A stretch of DNA of 64,000 bases from Chryseobacterium geocarposphaerae (GCF_002797535.1 NZ_PGFD01000004.1:133431-197430), one strand, 5' to 3'. Positions 7,826-16,893 are shown, counted from the first letter of the stretch. Notes: generated from the sequence alone by a model not told the origin. A program made the numbers and translations.

Positions 7826-8494
7826 ATGATGGAAACCAAATCCCCGTTTTTAGATACTTTATTTCTGCTCCGGAAAGAAGAATGCATCACCATTTTTGCG
7901 GATGTAAAACAAATTTCATTAAAGGAGGAACAGGAAGTGGCAGAATATTTTGAAACCGAATTTGAAAAAGAAAGACTGGAGTTCTTATCTGATCAGATTC
8001 CGTTTGATAAAGAAGTCGCAGTTTGGGCGGCAAAAATCCTGTATCATAGCGTTCAGCTTTATCTGGTTAGGGAAAATACAGCCAAAGATCTTGCTAAACT
8101 GATTCCGGAGTTTAACGGGAAGCTTAATCCTTCTGCAAGGCTATCTGCAGATCTTTCATTAAGGTTCTTACCGCAGATTATAGTCGCTCTGAAAAACGTA
8201 GATGCAGATGATCCTTTGATCGCATTACTTGAAAATATTTTAAAACAATTCCATTATTCTGGAATTGAAGCAGACATAGAAGTGGAACATCTGAACTGGG
8301 AAGAAGAGCTGAAAGATACAACCTACAGAAAACTCTATCTTGAAAGAATTGTAGACAATAAAGTATACAGACTGGCTGAAATTCCTTATATCAATAAATT
8401 ACTGAATGCAGAATTTGGATGGTATAAAAATGCTTTCTGGAAAGAATTAAAAATAAATGAAACACAAGAAAATGAGCCAAGAGACAGTATTTGA
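7826..8494 (+). CDS. bpX ternary-system associated protein, first gene of MoxR operon
   Basis: About 222 aa, soluble, mostly helical, without a domain I can name with certainty. It heads the MoxR/vWA/propeller operon and resembles the small alpha/beta accessory proteins (bpX4/bpX5-like) that accompany these systems. A near-perfect -7 box TATTTTTG at 7815-7822 overlaps an alternative TTG start, so translation must begin at ATG 7826 or 7829; the transcript would then have almost no 5' leader. It overlaps the next gene by 38 nt. Confidence 0.65.
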   Translation: MMETKSPFLDTLFLLRKEECITIFADVKQISLKEEQEVAEYFETEFEKERLEFLSDQIPFDKEVAVWAAKILYHSVQLYLVRENTAKDLAKLIPEFNGKLNPSARLSADLSLRFLPQIIVALKNVDADDPLIALLENILKQFHYSGIEADIEVEHLNWEEELKDTTYRKLYLERIVDNKVYRLAEIPYINKLLNAEFGWYKNAFWKELKINETQENEPRDSI

Positions 8495-9008
8495 TTTTGT
8501 AAAAGACCCCACCAAAGAAAATTTTCTGAAATCCAGAGAATTAATTATAACCAATCCGGGATATGATCCCTATTCTGATGATTTAGAGATCATGGAAAAA
8601 CTGTTTGAGAATAAGGAATATGATAAGCTTAATTATTATGTTACCATTAACGTATTACTAAGTCCCAGAGCACATTTTATAAAATACTTTTCTTTAAAGC
8701 AGGTTGGAAATACAAAAGCGGCAGAAAGTATCATGTTCATTTGTCATAATATTTTAAGCTGTATAGAGAAAACGGGAGATGGAACCCTGCAGAATCCATA
8801 TATCGTCACTAGAGTTTCTGATGAAAAAGATTTTTTGCAGCTTCATTTGAGAAAAGAATATACTCAACAAAGGTTGATGGAATATGAAGACAAATATTTA
8901 GATGTCCTAACATTAGAGGATGGCTCAGAAATATATTTCGATATTACCGTTCCTTATGAAAGAATTGCTTTTTCATTAAAAAAGAGAAATGAAGAAACAA
9001 GGGAATAA
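8457..9008 (+). CDS. bpX ternary-system accessory protein (DUF4919-like)
   Basis: A 183 aa soluble protein with an N-terminal helical repeat region (LKSRELIITNPGYDPYSDDLEIMEKLFENKEYDKL) and a C-terminal beta part (GDGTLQNPYIVTRVSDEKDFLQ, LTLEDGSEIYFDITVPYERI). The layout recalls DUF4919 proteins, but I am not sure. It overlaps the gene before it by 38 nt, or 23 nt if ATG 8472 is the start. The neighbouring MoxR gene starts 43 nt later. Confidence 0.6.
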   Translation: MKHKKMSQETVFDFVKDPTKENFLKSRELIITNPGYDPYSDDLEIMEKLFENKEYDKLNYYVTINVLLSPRAHFIKYFSLKQVGNTKAAESIMFICHNILSCIEKTGDGTLQNPYIVTRVSDEKDFLQLHLRKEYTQQRLMEYEDKYLDVLTLEDGSEIYFDITVPYERIAFSLKKRNEETRE

Positions 9009-9051
9009 AGAAGAGGAAAAGAAAAATGGTAGAAATTTTAAAACTTAACAA

Positions 9052-10185
9052 ATGACTCAACATATTGATAAATTAAACAATGTTCTTAACTACGTAAAAA
9101 ATACATTTGTAGGTAAAAACGATGTAGTGGATTTATTGGGAATCTGCTTGCTGGCAAGAGAAAATGCATTTTTATACGGCCCTCCTGGAACTGCAAAATC
9201 GGCTCTCGTAAGAACACTGGCAAAAACCGTAAAAGACGGAAAAAATTTCGAATACCTTCTCACCAGATTTACGGAACCGAACGAAATTTTCGGACCTTTT
9301 GATATCAGGAAATTAAAAGAAGGAGAATTGTTGACGAACACAGAAGGAATGATGCCGGAAGCTTCAATGGTATTTCTGGATGAGATTTTCAATGCAAATT
9401 CTGCAATTCTGAATTCCCTTTTGATGGCTTTGAACGAAAAGATTTTCAAAAGAGGAAAAGAAACGAAAAATCTCCCCGCACTGATGTTTGTGGGGGCAAG
9501 TAATGTTCTTCCTGAAGATGAAGCACTGAATGCATTGTTCGACCGTTTTCTGATCAGAATTAATGTTGATTACGTAAATCCTGAGTTGCTTCAGCAAGTA
9601 CTTTTAGCCGGAAGAAAGCTGGAAAATATGGTGGATATTGAAACACCGGAAATTCTTTCCCATGAAATCAAAGAACTTCAAAATTTGTGCAGAACGGTTG
9701 ATCTGAAACCTATTTATGAAGTCTATCTAAATACAATTATCACCCTTAGAAATACAGGAATTGCGATTTCCGACCGTCGGGCAGTGAAATTACAGAATCT
9801 GATCGCCGCAAGTGCATTAATTTGCGGAAGAAATGAAGCTATTTTATCAGATTTATGGGTGTTGAAACATATTTGGGACACCGAAGAACAGATCGAGATA
9901 CTGGAAGGAATTATCAACAGGACGATCGAAAAAGACGACCATCCGAAATCTCATCCACAAGCCTTACAAAACAAAACTCCGAATCCGGAAGAAGTGATGA
10001 AAGATGTAAAAATCTTAGTGGAAAAATGGGAAAATGATACGCTGAGTTTTGAAGAACAGAATGTGATTAAAGATAAATTAAGATACCTTCAAACACGTTG
10101 CGACTGGATCAAGAATCCTGAACAAAAACAATATATCCAACAGGAAATCGAAAGTTTATGGCAGAAGATTCTCCAAAGCATATAA
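9052..10185 (+). CDS. MoxR-type AAA+ ATPase
   Basis: A 377 aa protein with the full MoxR ATPase core: Walker A GPPGTAKS at 43-50, the E-P-N-E-I-F-G-P-F-D helix-2 insert signature (~75-84), Walker B MVFLDEIF at 106-113, sensor-1 GASN (~147) and an arginine-finger region NALFDRFLIRI. MoxR ATPases work with vWA-domain partners to remodel or activate target complexes; here the partner is two genes downstream. The last 28 nt overlap the next gene. The C-terminal ~90 aa form a helical extension. Confidence 0.93.
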   Translation: MTQHIDKLNNVLNYVKNTFVGKNDVVDLLGICLLARENAFLYGPPGTAKSALVRTLAKTVKDGKNFEYLLTRFTEPNEIFGPFDIRKLKEGELLTNTEGMMPEASMVFLDEIFNANSAILNSLLMALNEKIFKRGKETKNLPALMFVGASNVLPEDEALNALFDRFLIRINVDYVNPELLQQVLLAGRKLENMVDIETPEILSHEIKELQNLCRTVDLKPIYEVYLNTIITLRNTGIAISDRRAVKLQNLIAASALICGRNEAILSDLWVLKHIWDTEEQIEILEGIINRTIEKDDHPKSHPQALQNKTPNPEEVMKDVKILVEKWENDTLSFEEQNVIKDKLRYLQTRCDWIKNPEQKQYIQQEIESLWQKILQSI

Positions 10186-10901
10186 AAGAATTTTGGGCAG
10201 AGCTTCCCCGCGCAGATGAAGATTTTTTAGGTTCGATTCGTGACTGGAAAAATGTTCAGATTGCATTGGATGATGAAATAATCTGGCTGAAAGGTTTTAC
10301 TGGTGAACAGGCTGTTTCACCGGAAATCCAGCAGTTGCCGAATTTTTTGCTGTATGAATTAAGAGACGGACTGTTGTTCCGAAAAGATGCATTGGTTCCG
10401 AGTAAAAAAGTGAGAACGGCTTTACTTTGGACTCCTATTGACAAAACGTTACGGTTGACTTTTCCTTCTTCCAATCATAATTTTTTCGGAATTGATGAAA
10501 AGATTGAAGTTAAATTAAAGCCAAGCGAAGAAGAACAGCCTGCAGCGGCTTTGTTGTGCTCAATTCCTGAAATTAAAGATACGATTATTGCATTGCCAAA
10601 ATTTAAACTGGAAAAAATAGATTGGATTATTATTGATGATAAAGCATTATTCTTAGGAAATCCGTTGTTGAGCTTTCCGGGAAAAACGTTTTGGTCGAAA
10701 GACGGTCATCTTTTGCCGACAGGTTTTGATTTTGAATTTAAAAATTTGAGTTGTTTATTGCAAAAAAAATATAATGCAAGTAAGGATCAATGGCTTTTAT
10801 GGAGTGAAGACGGAAGTGTTTTAAACATCAATAAAGAAGATCTCCGCAAGTTATCTGTAAGCTCATTCCGCCTGACTGAAAAATCACAAGAATGGATATA
10901 A
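10158..10901 (+). CDS. bpX0-like ternary-system protein
   Basis: A 247 aa soluble protein starting inside the end of the MoxR gene (28 nt overlap) and overlapping the next gene by 10 nt, so translation is coupled in both directions. It begins with a conserved-looking FWAELPRADEDFLGSIRDWKNV motif, typical of the bpX0 domain in MoxR-vWA-beta-propeller systems. In that model it is the partner of the MoxR ATPase and the propeller protein. No catalytic motif is visible. Confidence 0.72.
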   Translation: MAEDSPKHIKEFWAELPRADEDFLGSIRDWKNVQIALDDEIIWLKGFTGEQAVSPEIQQLPNFLLYELRDGLLFRKDALVPSKKVRTALLWTPIDKTLRLTFPSSNHNFFGIDEKIEVKLKPSEEEQPAAALLCSIPEIKDTIIALPKFKLEKIDWIIIDDKALFLGNPLLSFPGKTFWSKDGHLLPTGFDFEFKNLSCLLQKKYNASKDQWLLWSEDGSVLNINKEDLRKLSVSSFRLTEKSQEWI

Positions 10902-13282
10902 TTGCTTATTTTCAATCATATATAAATTATTTTTGGGAATGGACTACTGATGAAGATGTTCCCGACGATACCGGATACAATGAAAACAACCTTATTTCGA
11001 TTCCGAATGTAGGGGCAATTGCTTATAGACCTTATGTGATAGAAGTTTTAAAAGAATTAAAAGATTTGGGATTTCCGCCTTTTGGTTCATTACTTCTTGC
11101 TTTATATGCTACTCAGGGTGGATATTTAAATCTGGATGGAGTTTTTTATTATTTGAACAGGCAAAAAAATACTTTGCCAGAAATAGACTCGGATATTAAT
11201 TCTGCAATTAAGTTTTTAGAGAATTTAAGTCATATCGGAGCTTCATTTAAAAAAGGGCAAAATAAAATTATTCTTTTACAGACAATTTTTAGAGATTGTC
11301 ATAATAAAGTTTCATCCGTAGCTTCAGAATTAATTGTAAAAATATTTGAAAAAAGACCTTATATAATTGCTGAAGCAGCGAATAAAAAAGATTTAACCTC
11401 AATTGCTATTAATCGGGATATTAAAACTTTGGCTTTACTTCACCATAAATTTCCTACAACAGAATCAATTATTAATGCGATTAGAGGAACTGTTGATATT
11501 CCCGAATTAGAAGACGAAGTCATTGAAGAAGAAACCACCGTTGAAACCGACAAAGATTTCATTCAGGAACTGATTGAAGAACCAAAAACATTTCAGGTCG
11601 GAAGTTTAATTAAAAGAATCTGGAGCGGGCTGAAAATCCCGATGCGCCACCTTTCTCCCGGCGAACAGCCGATCGGGGGAATTTCTGATATGACGAATAA
11701 AGGTGATTTCCACAGAATGCTTTTGTCAGAATTTGCCAATGAAGATGAGGTTTTCATGAATCGCGTTGCGAATAACGAAGCCCTGTATATTCAGCGTGAA
11801 ATTCCACCTGAGGAAAATATTTTTGAAAGAGTGATCCTTATTGATACTTCCCTGAAAAACTGGGGAACTCCGAAGGTTTTGGGTTTTGCATCGGCGATTG
11901 CGGTAATCAAGCATCCAAAGGCGCATTCTGAATGTAAAGTTTTTGCGTTGGGACAGGCCAATATCCCGATTTCTTTGGATAAAGTGGAGCAGGTTATCGA
12001 AAATCTGAATCAGGTGAGTTCAGCTCTGGAAGTTTCTCATGCATTGGAAAAATTCTTTGAAGAAGAGCACCGTGAAAAAGATCTTGAAGTTTTTTTTATT
12101 ACGCATCAGGAAAATTTAGCCCATCAAAAACTGCAGAAAGTTATCCACGAAAACAGAGATCGACTAAAATTTTTGGTAACAACTTCTGCAGATGGCGAAC
12201 TGAATTTTTACAAACATCAAAAAGGAACGAGAAAACATATTCAGAAAATTCTTCTTCCCTTAAAAGAATTGTGGGCAAATCCACCACAACGTAGACAAAA
12301 AGGTGAAGATAATTCATCTAAAAACTGGAAAAAGACCGATGTTCCCATCAATTATCCGATTTTGTTTCCGACACCGGTTAATAAAATTGCGATTTTTCTA
12401 TATGAGGGCGAATTTTTTATTTTAAGCAATAAAAAACAGCTGTTGAGGACTTATTTGACGGATAATTATTATAATAAAAATTATTATGATCATTACAAAA
12501 TCCATCGTGGCTGTGAAGTTTTATTTGAAGGTATTTCTGTGAAACCGAGAGGGCAGTTTGCTTTGGCGAGAAATAAACAGCAGCAATTTATTTTGTGTCA
12601 ATATCAACCGGATAAAAAGCTGATTTCTAAATTAAATTTAAATACTAAAGAATATTCCGAATTGAATTTGACAGGAATGGCGATTCCTAAAGAATTGAAG
12701 CTGGTATATTTTGATAAGAAATTTTATCTGTTTTTCCCTAAAAGGGATTCTATTTATGAAATTAATTTAGAAGGAAATATTTCAATTGGTCAAATTCAAA
12801 ATGATCCGGAAATCGCAAAAAATTATGCTAAAGTTGAGACAGAAATTGGAAAATTAAAAACCAGCGGAATTAAAATTTTAAACAATTTCAGTAATATCGG
12901 AATTAATTCTGAGAAAAATCTTGTGGTTTCGAATAATGAATTTAATAAAGTGTATGATAATTCATTAACATTGTATAGAAACAGACATCGGATTGAAATT
13001 TTTGCCCATCAGAACAAAAACAGGTTCTCGTTTTCTGATGGGAGCGAAATTATTACAGATTCCCGCGGAATGCTGACTTTTAAAAGCAGCAACAAAAATA
13101 TCCCTGAATTCTTTATTCCATCAACGGAATATGGCTTTTTGGCGTTGGCAACACATACGGAATTTGGGGGTTCAGAATATTATCTGCCGGAAAGTACTTT
13201 ATTAAAAGTGAAAAAAATGGAAGATATGTATGCTGAACACTTAAGGAGATTTATAGATCAAATTTGGGAATATGGAGCTTAG
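10892..13282 (+). CDS. vWA / beta-propeller ternary-system protein (bpX1-like)
   Basis: A 796 aa protein. Residues ~1-200 are helical (HEAT/TPR-like); ~310-450 is a vWA domain whose MIDAS starts with D318-T-S320 (ILIDTSLKNWG), a degenerate DxSxS lacking the second Ser. After ~500 a series of blade-like repeats (KIAIFLYEGEFFILSNKKQLLR, LKLVYFDKKFYLFFPKRDSIYEINLEG, NRFSFSDGSEIITDSRGML) suggests a beta-propeller. In these systems the MoxR ATPase is thought to act on the vWA protein and the propeller to recognise the invader or damage signal. Overlaps both neighbours (10 and 11 nt). Confidence 0.8.
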   Translation: MDIIAYFQSYINYFWEWTTDEDVPDDTGYNENNLISIPNVGAIAYRPYVIEVLKELKDLGFPPFGSLLLALYATQGGYLNLDGVFYYLNRQKNTLPEIDSDINSAIKFLENLSHIGASFKKGQNKIILLQTIFRDCHNKVSSVASELIVKIFEKRPYIIAEAANKKDLTSIAINRDIKTLALLHHKFPTTESIINAIRGTVDIPELEDEVIEEETTVETDKDFIQELIEEPKTFQVGSLIKRIWSGLKIPMRHLSPGEQPIGGISDMTNKGDFHRMLLSEFANEDEVFMNRVANNEALYIQREIPPEENIFERVILIDTSLKNWGTPKVLGFASAIAVIKHPKAHSECKVFALGQANIPISLDKVEQVIENLNQVSSALEVSHALEKFFEEEHREKDLEVFFITHQENLAHQKLQKVIHENRDRLKFLVTTSADGELNFYKHQKGTRKHIQKILLPLKELWANPPQRRQKGEDNSSKNWKKTDVPINYPILFPTPVNKIAIFLYEGEFFILSNKKQLLRTYLTDNYYNKNYYDHYKIHRGCEVLFEGISVKPRGQFALARNKQQQFILCQYQPDKKLISKLNLNTKEYSELNLTGMAIPKELKLVYFDKKFYLFFPKRDSIYEINLEGNISIGQIQNDPEIAKNYAKVETEIGKLKTSGIKILNNFSNIGINSEKNLVVSNNEFNKVYDNSLTLYRNRHRIEIFAHQNKNRFSFSDGSEIITDSRGMLTFKSSNKNIPEFFIPSTEYGFLALATHTEFGGSEYYLPESTLLKVKKMEDMYAEHLRRFIDQIWEYGA

Positions 13283-14987
13283 AATACAGCCTTTTCCGAA
13301 AAATAATTATCCTAAAAAAGGACTTTTAATAAAAGGTCCATCACCTTTGACGTGGCTTCATGAGATGGAAATATTAGGAATAGATTTAAACCAGATCCGA
13401 TCTTTTCCGATTCCTTCCAACAAACCGAATGTATTGTATGGCTGTTTCCTGATCTTTGAAAATCTGGCTCCAAACGAAATTGGAAGAAATTCTTATTTTC
13501 AGTGTATTGATAGTAAATTTTTCATTCCTGAAAACACTACTTTTTATCCTAAACTCAATCCGGAAGACTGGCAAAATGCCGATACCGAATTTCTCATTAT
13601 GCATCCTGAATTTGGCTTGGTTAAATTAAATGAAGAGATCGACTGGATTTCATTAATTCAAAATCCAAAACCAACGGAAGCCAAATTGAGAAAGCCTTCA
13701 AATGGCGTGAAAATTCCTCAGAAAATTCAGAGTTACACCGTAGAAATGGATGATGAAAAGGTATTGGAAGCTCTTGAAAAGCCACAAACTGAAGAAGAAT
13801 GGATGAAAAACCTTCCTTTCGACATGAAAAAAGTAATGAAAGGCAACAAAAAGGAAATCGAAAAATATTTAAAATATATTGAAAGATATCCTGACAGAGC
13901 CGTAGAATTGGGTGTTCCGCTTGATATCATGGGGACTTCACGAGGTGATGGATTCAGCAAATTTAAATTTTTAGAAGGAACCTGGCTTGAGAAATTACTT
14001 GGTGGAAAAGGTAGAGATACTGAAGGTGGAAGTTCTTCGGGACGCGGTTACAGCTGGATTTTCTGGGTAATTTTGTTATTTGTTGGATTGGTAAGAATCT
14101 TTGTTCATTTTAATAAAGAAGATTTTTCAAAAGAGACCCCGGTTTCCTCCGGGAAAATTACAAGAAAAGAAGCCGAAAATATGATGAAGCCTGTTATTGC
14201 TTATCAATCGGGCGTTACGGATATTGATATGAAGATCGATTCGATGTATGGAAAAAAGAGACAGGATTTAATGAATGAACATATAAAGGCATTGAATTTT
14301 AGTGGAAAAGATGAAAAGAGCTATGAAGAATATATAAAAAATGGAGGAAGACCGATTGATAAAATTCAGAACGAGATTTTTAGTCTGAATGATAAGACTA
14401 AATTGGCAACAGATTCGTTAAAAAGGGTTTATCGAAAGAAAATCGTAAAGTATTTAGTTCAGAACGAAGAAAAAATAAAGAAAAAAATTACTGATTCTAT
14501 TAAAAAATCAAGCTCAGGAAAACCTGCAGATGAAGGCATTGTAAAAAAAATAATCATAAAAAAGCAAATGCTGATTGAAGATTCTTTAGGCAGACTTTAC
14601 GGAACCAAAGATTATGTGGAACCACCTATTGATCCGAATAAGGCAAAGAAAGTGGAAACCCTGGAAAAGGAAAAACCAACCGAAAAACACGATATTTCTT
14701 TTGCCGAAATTTTCTGGCTGATTGTTGCTATGACAGGTGCTGTTGGCTTATATTCTTTCGTTGTGAAAAGAAGGTCCTTGAATGTTGGCGGAGAAAATGT
14801 TCCGAGTGGGATCAAAGTTTTTTTGATGATCGTTTTGGTGGCGATGTTGGTATATATTTTCTATCCTTTGATCGAAATGTTCGGGTACAATTGGTTTGTA
14901 TGGCTTTTGATAATTTGCGTGATAGTTCTTCTTTACAGACTTTTCAGTGAAGAAAAAACGATTTTAAAATCTGATAAGGATGAATAG
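13272..14987 (+). CDS. Membrane-anchored ternary-system protein (bpX2-like)
   Basis: A 571 aa protein with an N-terminal soluble bpX2-type domain (residues ~1-130), a linker with charged helices (~150-235), one membrane segment at ~262-280 (WIFWVILLFVGLVRIF), a long Lys-rich coiled-coil-like region (~290-470), and three closely spaced membrane segments at ~480-560. It places the ternary complex at the inner membrane. Overlaps its neighbours by 11 and 8 nt. Confidence 0.72.
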   Translation: MELRIQPFPKNNYPKKGLLIKGPSPLTWLHEMEILGIDLNQIRSFPIPSNKPNVLYGCFLIFENLAPNEIGRNSYFQCIDSKFFIPENTTFYPKLNPEDWQNADTEFLIMHPEFGLVKLNEEIDWISLIQNPKPTEAKLRKPSNGVKIPQKIQSYTVEMDDEKVLEALEKPQTEEEWMKNLPFDMKKVMKGNKKEIEKYLKYIERYPDRAVELGVPLDIMGTSRGDGFSKFKFLEGTWLEKLLGGKGRDTEGGSSSGRGYSWIFWVILLFVGLVRIFVHFNKEDFSKETPVSSGKITRKEAENMMKPVIAYQSGVTDIDMKIDSMYGKKRQDLMNEHIKALNFSGKDEKSYEEYIKNGGRPIDKIQNEIFSLNDKTKLATDSLKRVYRKKIVKYLVQNEEKIKKKITDSIKKSSSGKPADEGIVKKIIIKKQMLIEDSLGRLYGTKDYVEPPIDPNKAKKVETLEKEKPTEKHDISFAEIFWLIVAMTGAVGLYSFVVKRRSLNVGGENVPSGIKVFLMIVLVAMLVYIFYPLIEMFGYNWFVWLLIICVIVLLYRLFSEEKTILKSDKDE

Positions 14988-16002
14988 ACAGAAGTTTGTA
15001 AATAAATTTATGGCAGCTTTTTTTATTTTGGTAATCATTAAGGTTATCGGGATATTGGCGCAGCTATTCCATCAGAGCTTTTGGAGCGTAATCGGGACTT
15101 TGCTGATTTTTGCTATCATTGCTTTTATCATTTTCGCTGTGTTGCTGCAGTTGGAAAAGAAAGAAAAGGAAAAAAATCAATCTGCAGGAAGAGTTGCAAA
15201 TGGTGGCGGAAATTTTTACGTTGAAACTTCACTTTTTGATAAAATAAGAAATAAATATGAAGAATTGGCTCAAAAATACATTGACGAAAAAGATTATAAA
15301 CGAGCCGCAAAAGTATATATAAATCTTCTTCGGGATAATTATCGTGGTGCAAAAACGTTGGAAGATGGTGAATTTTACAACGAAGCAGCCGTGATCTATT
15401 TAAAAAAATTAAAAAATAAATCTGAAGCAGCAAACTGTTACGAAAAAGCTAGGCAATACAAAAAGGCAATCGATTTATACAAAGAGCTTGAGCAGAAAGA
15501 AAAAGTAGGGGATCTGTATCGTGAAATTAACGATATTAAAAATGCAAATACCTATTATCAAATGGTTGTGGATGATTATGTGAACAATAATCAGATGGTA
15601 AAAGGTTCGTTGATTTACCGTAAAAAAATGGAGATGCCGGATGAAGCCCAAAAAATTCTGTTGAAAGGTTGGGAAGAAGATCATGATGCATTCAATTGTC
15701 TGAATAATTATTTTGCGAATATTCATGATGTTAAAAAATTGGAGACGGAAATTCAGGATTTATATCAAAAGACGCCTGAATATAAGAAGATCACTTATCT
15801 TGAAGCGATGAAGTATGAGTTTAAAAAAGATCCGAAACTTCAGTTCACAACAAGAAATATTGCCTATGAAATTATCGCAGAGAAGGTAGCCAACCGTTCC
15901 GAAATCGTCAATGAGCTGAAATATTTCAATCCTGATGATGAGATAATTTTAAAAGACATTTCGAGGTATAAAATGGGAAGGAATAAAATGTTTAGAAACT
16001 GA
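14980..16002 (+). CDS. Membrane-anchored TPR ternary-system protein (bpX3-like)
   Basis: A 340 aa protein with two N-terminal membrane helices (~8-55) followed by TPR-like helical hairpins from ~75 to 260 (DYKRAAKVYINLLRDNYRGAKTLEDGEFYNEAAVIYLKKLKNKSEAANCYE, split here by residue class). TPR scaffolds commonly hold protein complexes. It is the last gene of the seven-gene operon; 86 nt after its stop a new promoter starts the attenuator leaders. Confidence 0.72.
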   Translation: MNRQKFVNKFMAAFFILVIIKVIGILAQLFHQSFWSVIGTLLIFAIIAFIIFAVLLQLEKKEKEKNQSAGRVANGGGNFYVETSLFDKIRNKYEELAQKYIDEKDYKRAAKVYINLLRDNYRGAKTLEDGEFYNEAAVIYLKKLKNKSEAANCYEKARQYKKAIDLYKELEQKEKVGDLYREINDIKNANTYYQMVVDDYVNNNQMVKGSLIYRKKMEMPDEAQKILLKGWEEDHDAFNCLNNYFANIHDVKKLETEIQDLYQKTPEYKKITYLEAMKYEFKKDPKLQFTTRNIAYEIIAEKVANRSEIVNELKYFNPDDEIILKDISRYKMGRNKMFRN

Positions 16003-16087
16003 TTTAAAATTAAAGATCAGTGTCTTAAATACATTTGATTTTATTACCCTTAACTGTGAAAATTACAAACTAATAAAGAAAAAGATT

Positions 16088-16095
16088 TATCTTTG
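16088..16095 (+). promoter_or_regulatory. -7 box (TATCTTTG) of leader 1
   Basis: A perfect TAnnTTTG box. Transcription would start near 16101, only ~8 nt before the leader ATG. Confidence 0.7.
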
Positions 16096-16108
16096 CCCCA
16101 GAAAAATT

Positions 16109-16237
16109 ATGACAATACAAAGAGCACATATCAGTTTAAATCTATGCGATCGCCCTGTACTAAAGGGATCGTTTGGATATGAATGGATGATATTGAATGA
16201 GGCGAAATGTGCTTGCTTTGAAAATTATTTACTGTAA
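16109..16237 (+). CDS. Leader peptide 1, all 20 amino acids, attenuator
   Basis: A 42-codon ORF between a strong promoter and a strong terminator. Its first 26 codons contain every one of the 20 amino acids; the six repeats are extra Leu, Ile, Arg, Ser and Gly, and the Leu (TTA, CTA), Ile (ATA, ATC), Arg (AGA, CGC) and Ser (AGT, TCG) pairs use codons read by different tRNAs. Codons 31-32 (GAGGCG, 16199-16204) can pair with CGCCTC in the 5' arm of the terminator (16271-16276). Stalling anywhere in codons 1-26 would leave this segment free to block the terminator. This is the layout of an amino-acid attenuator, but for all amino acids at once. Function inferred from sequence only. Confidence 0.7.
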   Translation: MTIQRAHISLNLCDRPVLKGSFGYEWMILNEAKCACFENYLL

Positions 16238-16269
16238 ACCCGTAAAAGTTTGATCAAAATACTGCAGAA

Positions 16270-16296
16270 ACGCCTCGATTATCGAGGCGTTTTTTG
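16270..16296 (+). terminator. Terminator of attenuator 1
   Basis: Perfect 9 bp stem ACGCCTCGA / TCGAGGCGT, loop TTA, then a T-run. It lies 32 nt past the leader stop. The 5' arm has an alternative partner inside the leader. Confidence 0.9.
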
Positions 16297-16546
16297 TGTT
16301 TTTAGAGCAGAAATTATTTAGAATGAAAAAAAATAACCATAAAAGTGAAAATTATTTAAACAAAAATGAACAATTAATAAGAAAATAAAGCGTGATCAAT
16401 AACCCGATGAGAGACAGTCATTTAGGTATTCGAGGTATCTGCAAACCATTGCGGACAGAGATTCTCTATTCTAAATTTTAATTGTATTTAACTGATTTTC
16501 AATTGTTTAAATGAAAAATAAATTTGCGAGTTAAAAAAAAACATAT
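16297..16546 (+). other. Spacer between the two attenuators
   Basis: About 250 bp with no convincing gene. It holds a 17-codon AT-rich ORF from 16323 that looks accidental, and no hairpin I can support. Confidence 0.4.
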
Positions 16547-16554
16547 TTACTTTG
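16547..16554 (+). promoter_or_regulatory. -7-like box (TTACTTTG) of leader 2
   Basis: One mismatch to TAnnTTTG. The same variant TTACTTTGCA is used before the TROVE gene (29421). A half-site-like TTTGCGAG lies 25 nt upstream, but the full operator is absent. Confidence 0.5.
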
Positions 16555-16621
16555 CAACCGAAAATTGAAAGCAATAAGTTTTCAAGCCTTTCAAAAAAAC
16601 TTTTAAAACAAGAATAATAAA

Positions 16622-16759
16622 ATGAAACAATTACATAACATATCTAATTTATCTTCAAGACAACGCGGTGTAGAACCGATGGGGCAGGGGTATGCTTGTA
16701 TTATTCTTCTTGATAGTGAATTTGTAGAGAAAAGGTGCTTATATACATGGGTCAGCTAA
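16622..16759 (+). CDS. Leader peptide 2, all 20 amino acids, attenuator of tRNA array
   Basis: A 45-codon ORF that again uses all 20 amino acids, with 33 or so different codons. Codons 38-40 contain AGGTGCTT (16733-16740), which can pair over 8 bp (one G.U) with AAGCGCCT in the 5' arm of the terminator (16784-16791). Eighteen amino acids lie upstream of that segment; Thr and Trp lie after it. A small hairpin GTCAG/CTGAC (16751-16768) covers the stop codon. The terminator ends only 3 nt before the first tRNA, so the whole tRNA array depends on read-through here or on processing. Confidence 0.68.
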   Translation: MKQLHNISNLSSRQRGVEPMGQGYACIILLDSEFVEKRCLYTWVS

Positions 16760-16782
16760 CGAACTGACACGTCTAAAAATAT

Positions 16783-16813
16783 AAAGCGCCTCCTGAAAAG
16801 AGGCGCTTTTTTT
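16783..16813 (+). terminator. Terminator of attenuator 2, just before the tRNA array
   Basis: 10 bp stem AAAGCGCCTC / GAGGCGCTTT, 7 nt loop, seven Ts. The tRNA-His begins at 16816. Confidence 0.9.
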
Positions 16814-16815
16814 AT

Positions 16816-16888
16816 GGTTTCTCTAGCTTATTTGGTAAAGCGTCGGTCTGTGGAACCGAAGAACAGGGTTCGATCCCCGGAGATACCC
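16816..16888 (+). tRNA. tRNA-His (GTG), divergent
   Basis: Anticodon arm TCGGT-CTGTGGA-ACCGA and T-loop TTCGATC are clear. The acceptor and T-stem each have a mismatch, and the usual extra G at the 5' end is uncertain. Confidence 0.8.
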
Positions 16889-16893
16889 AAAAT

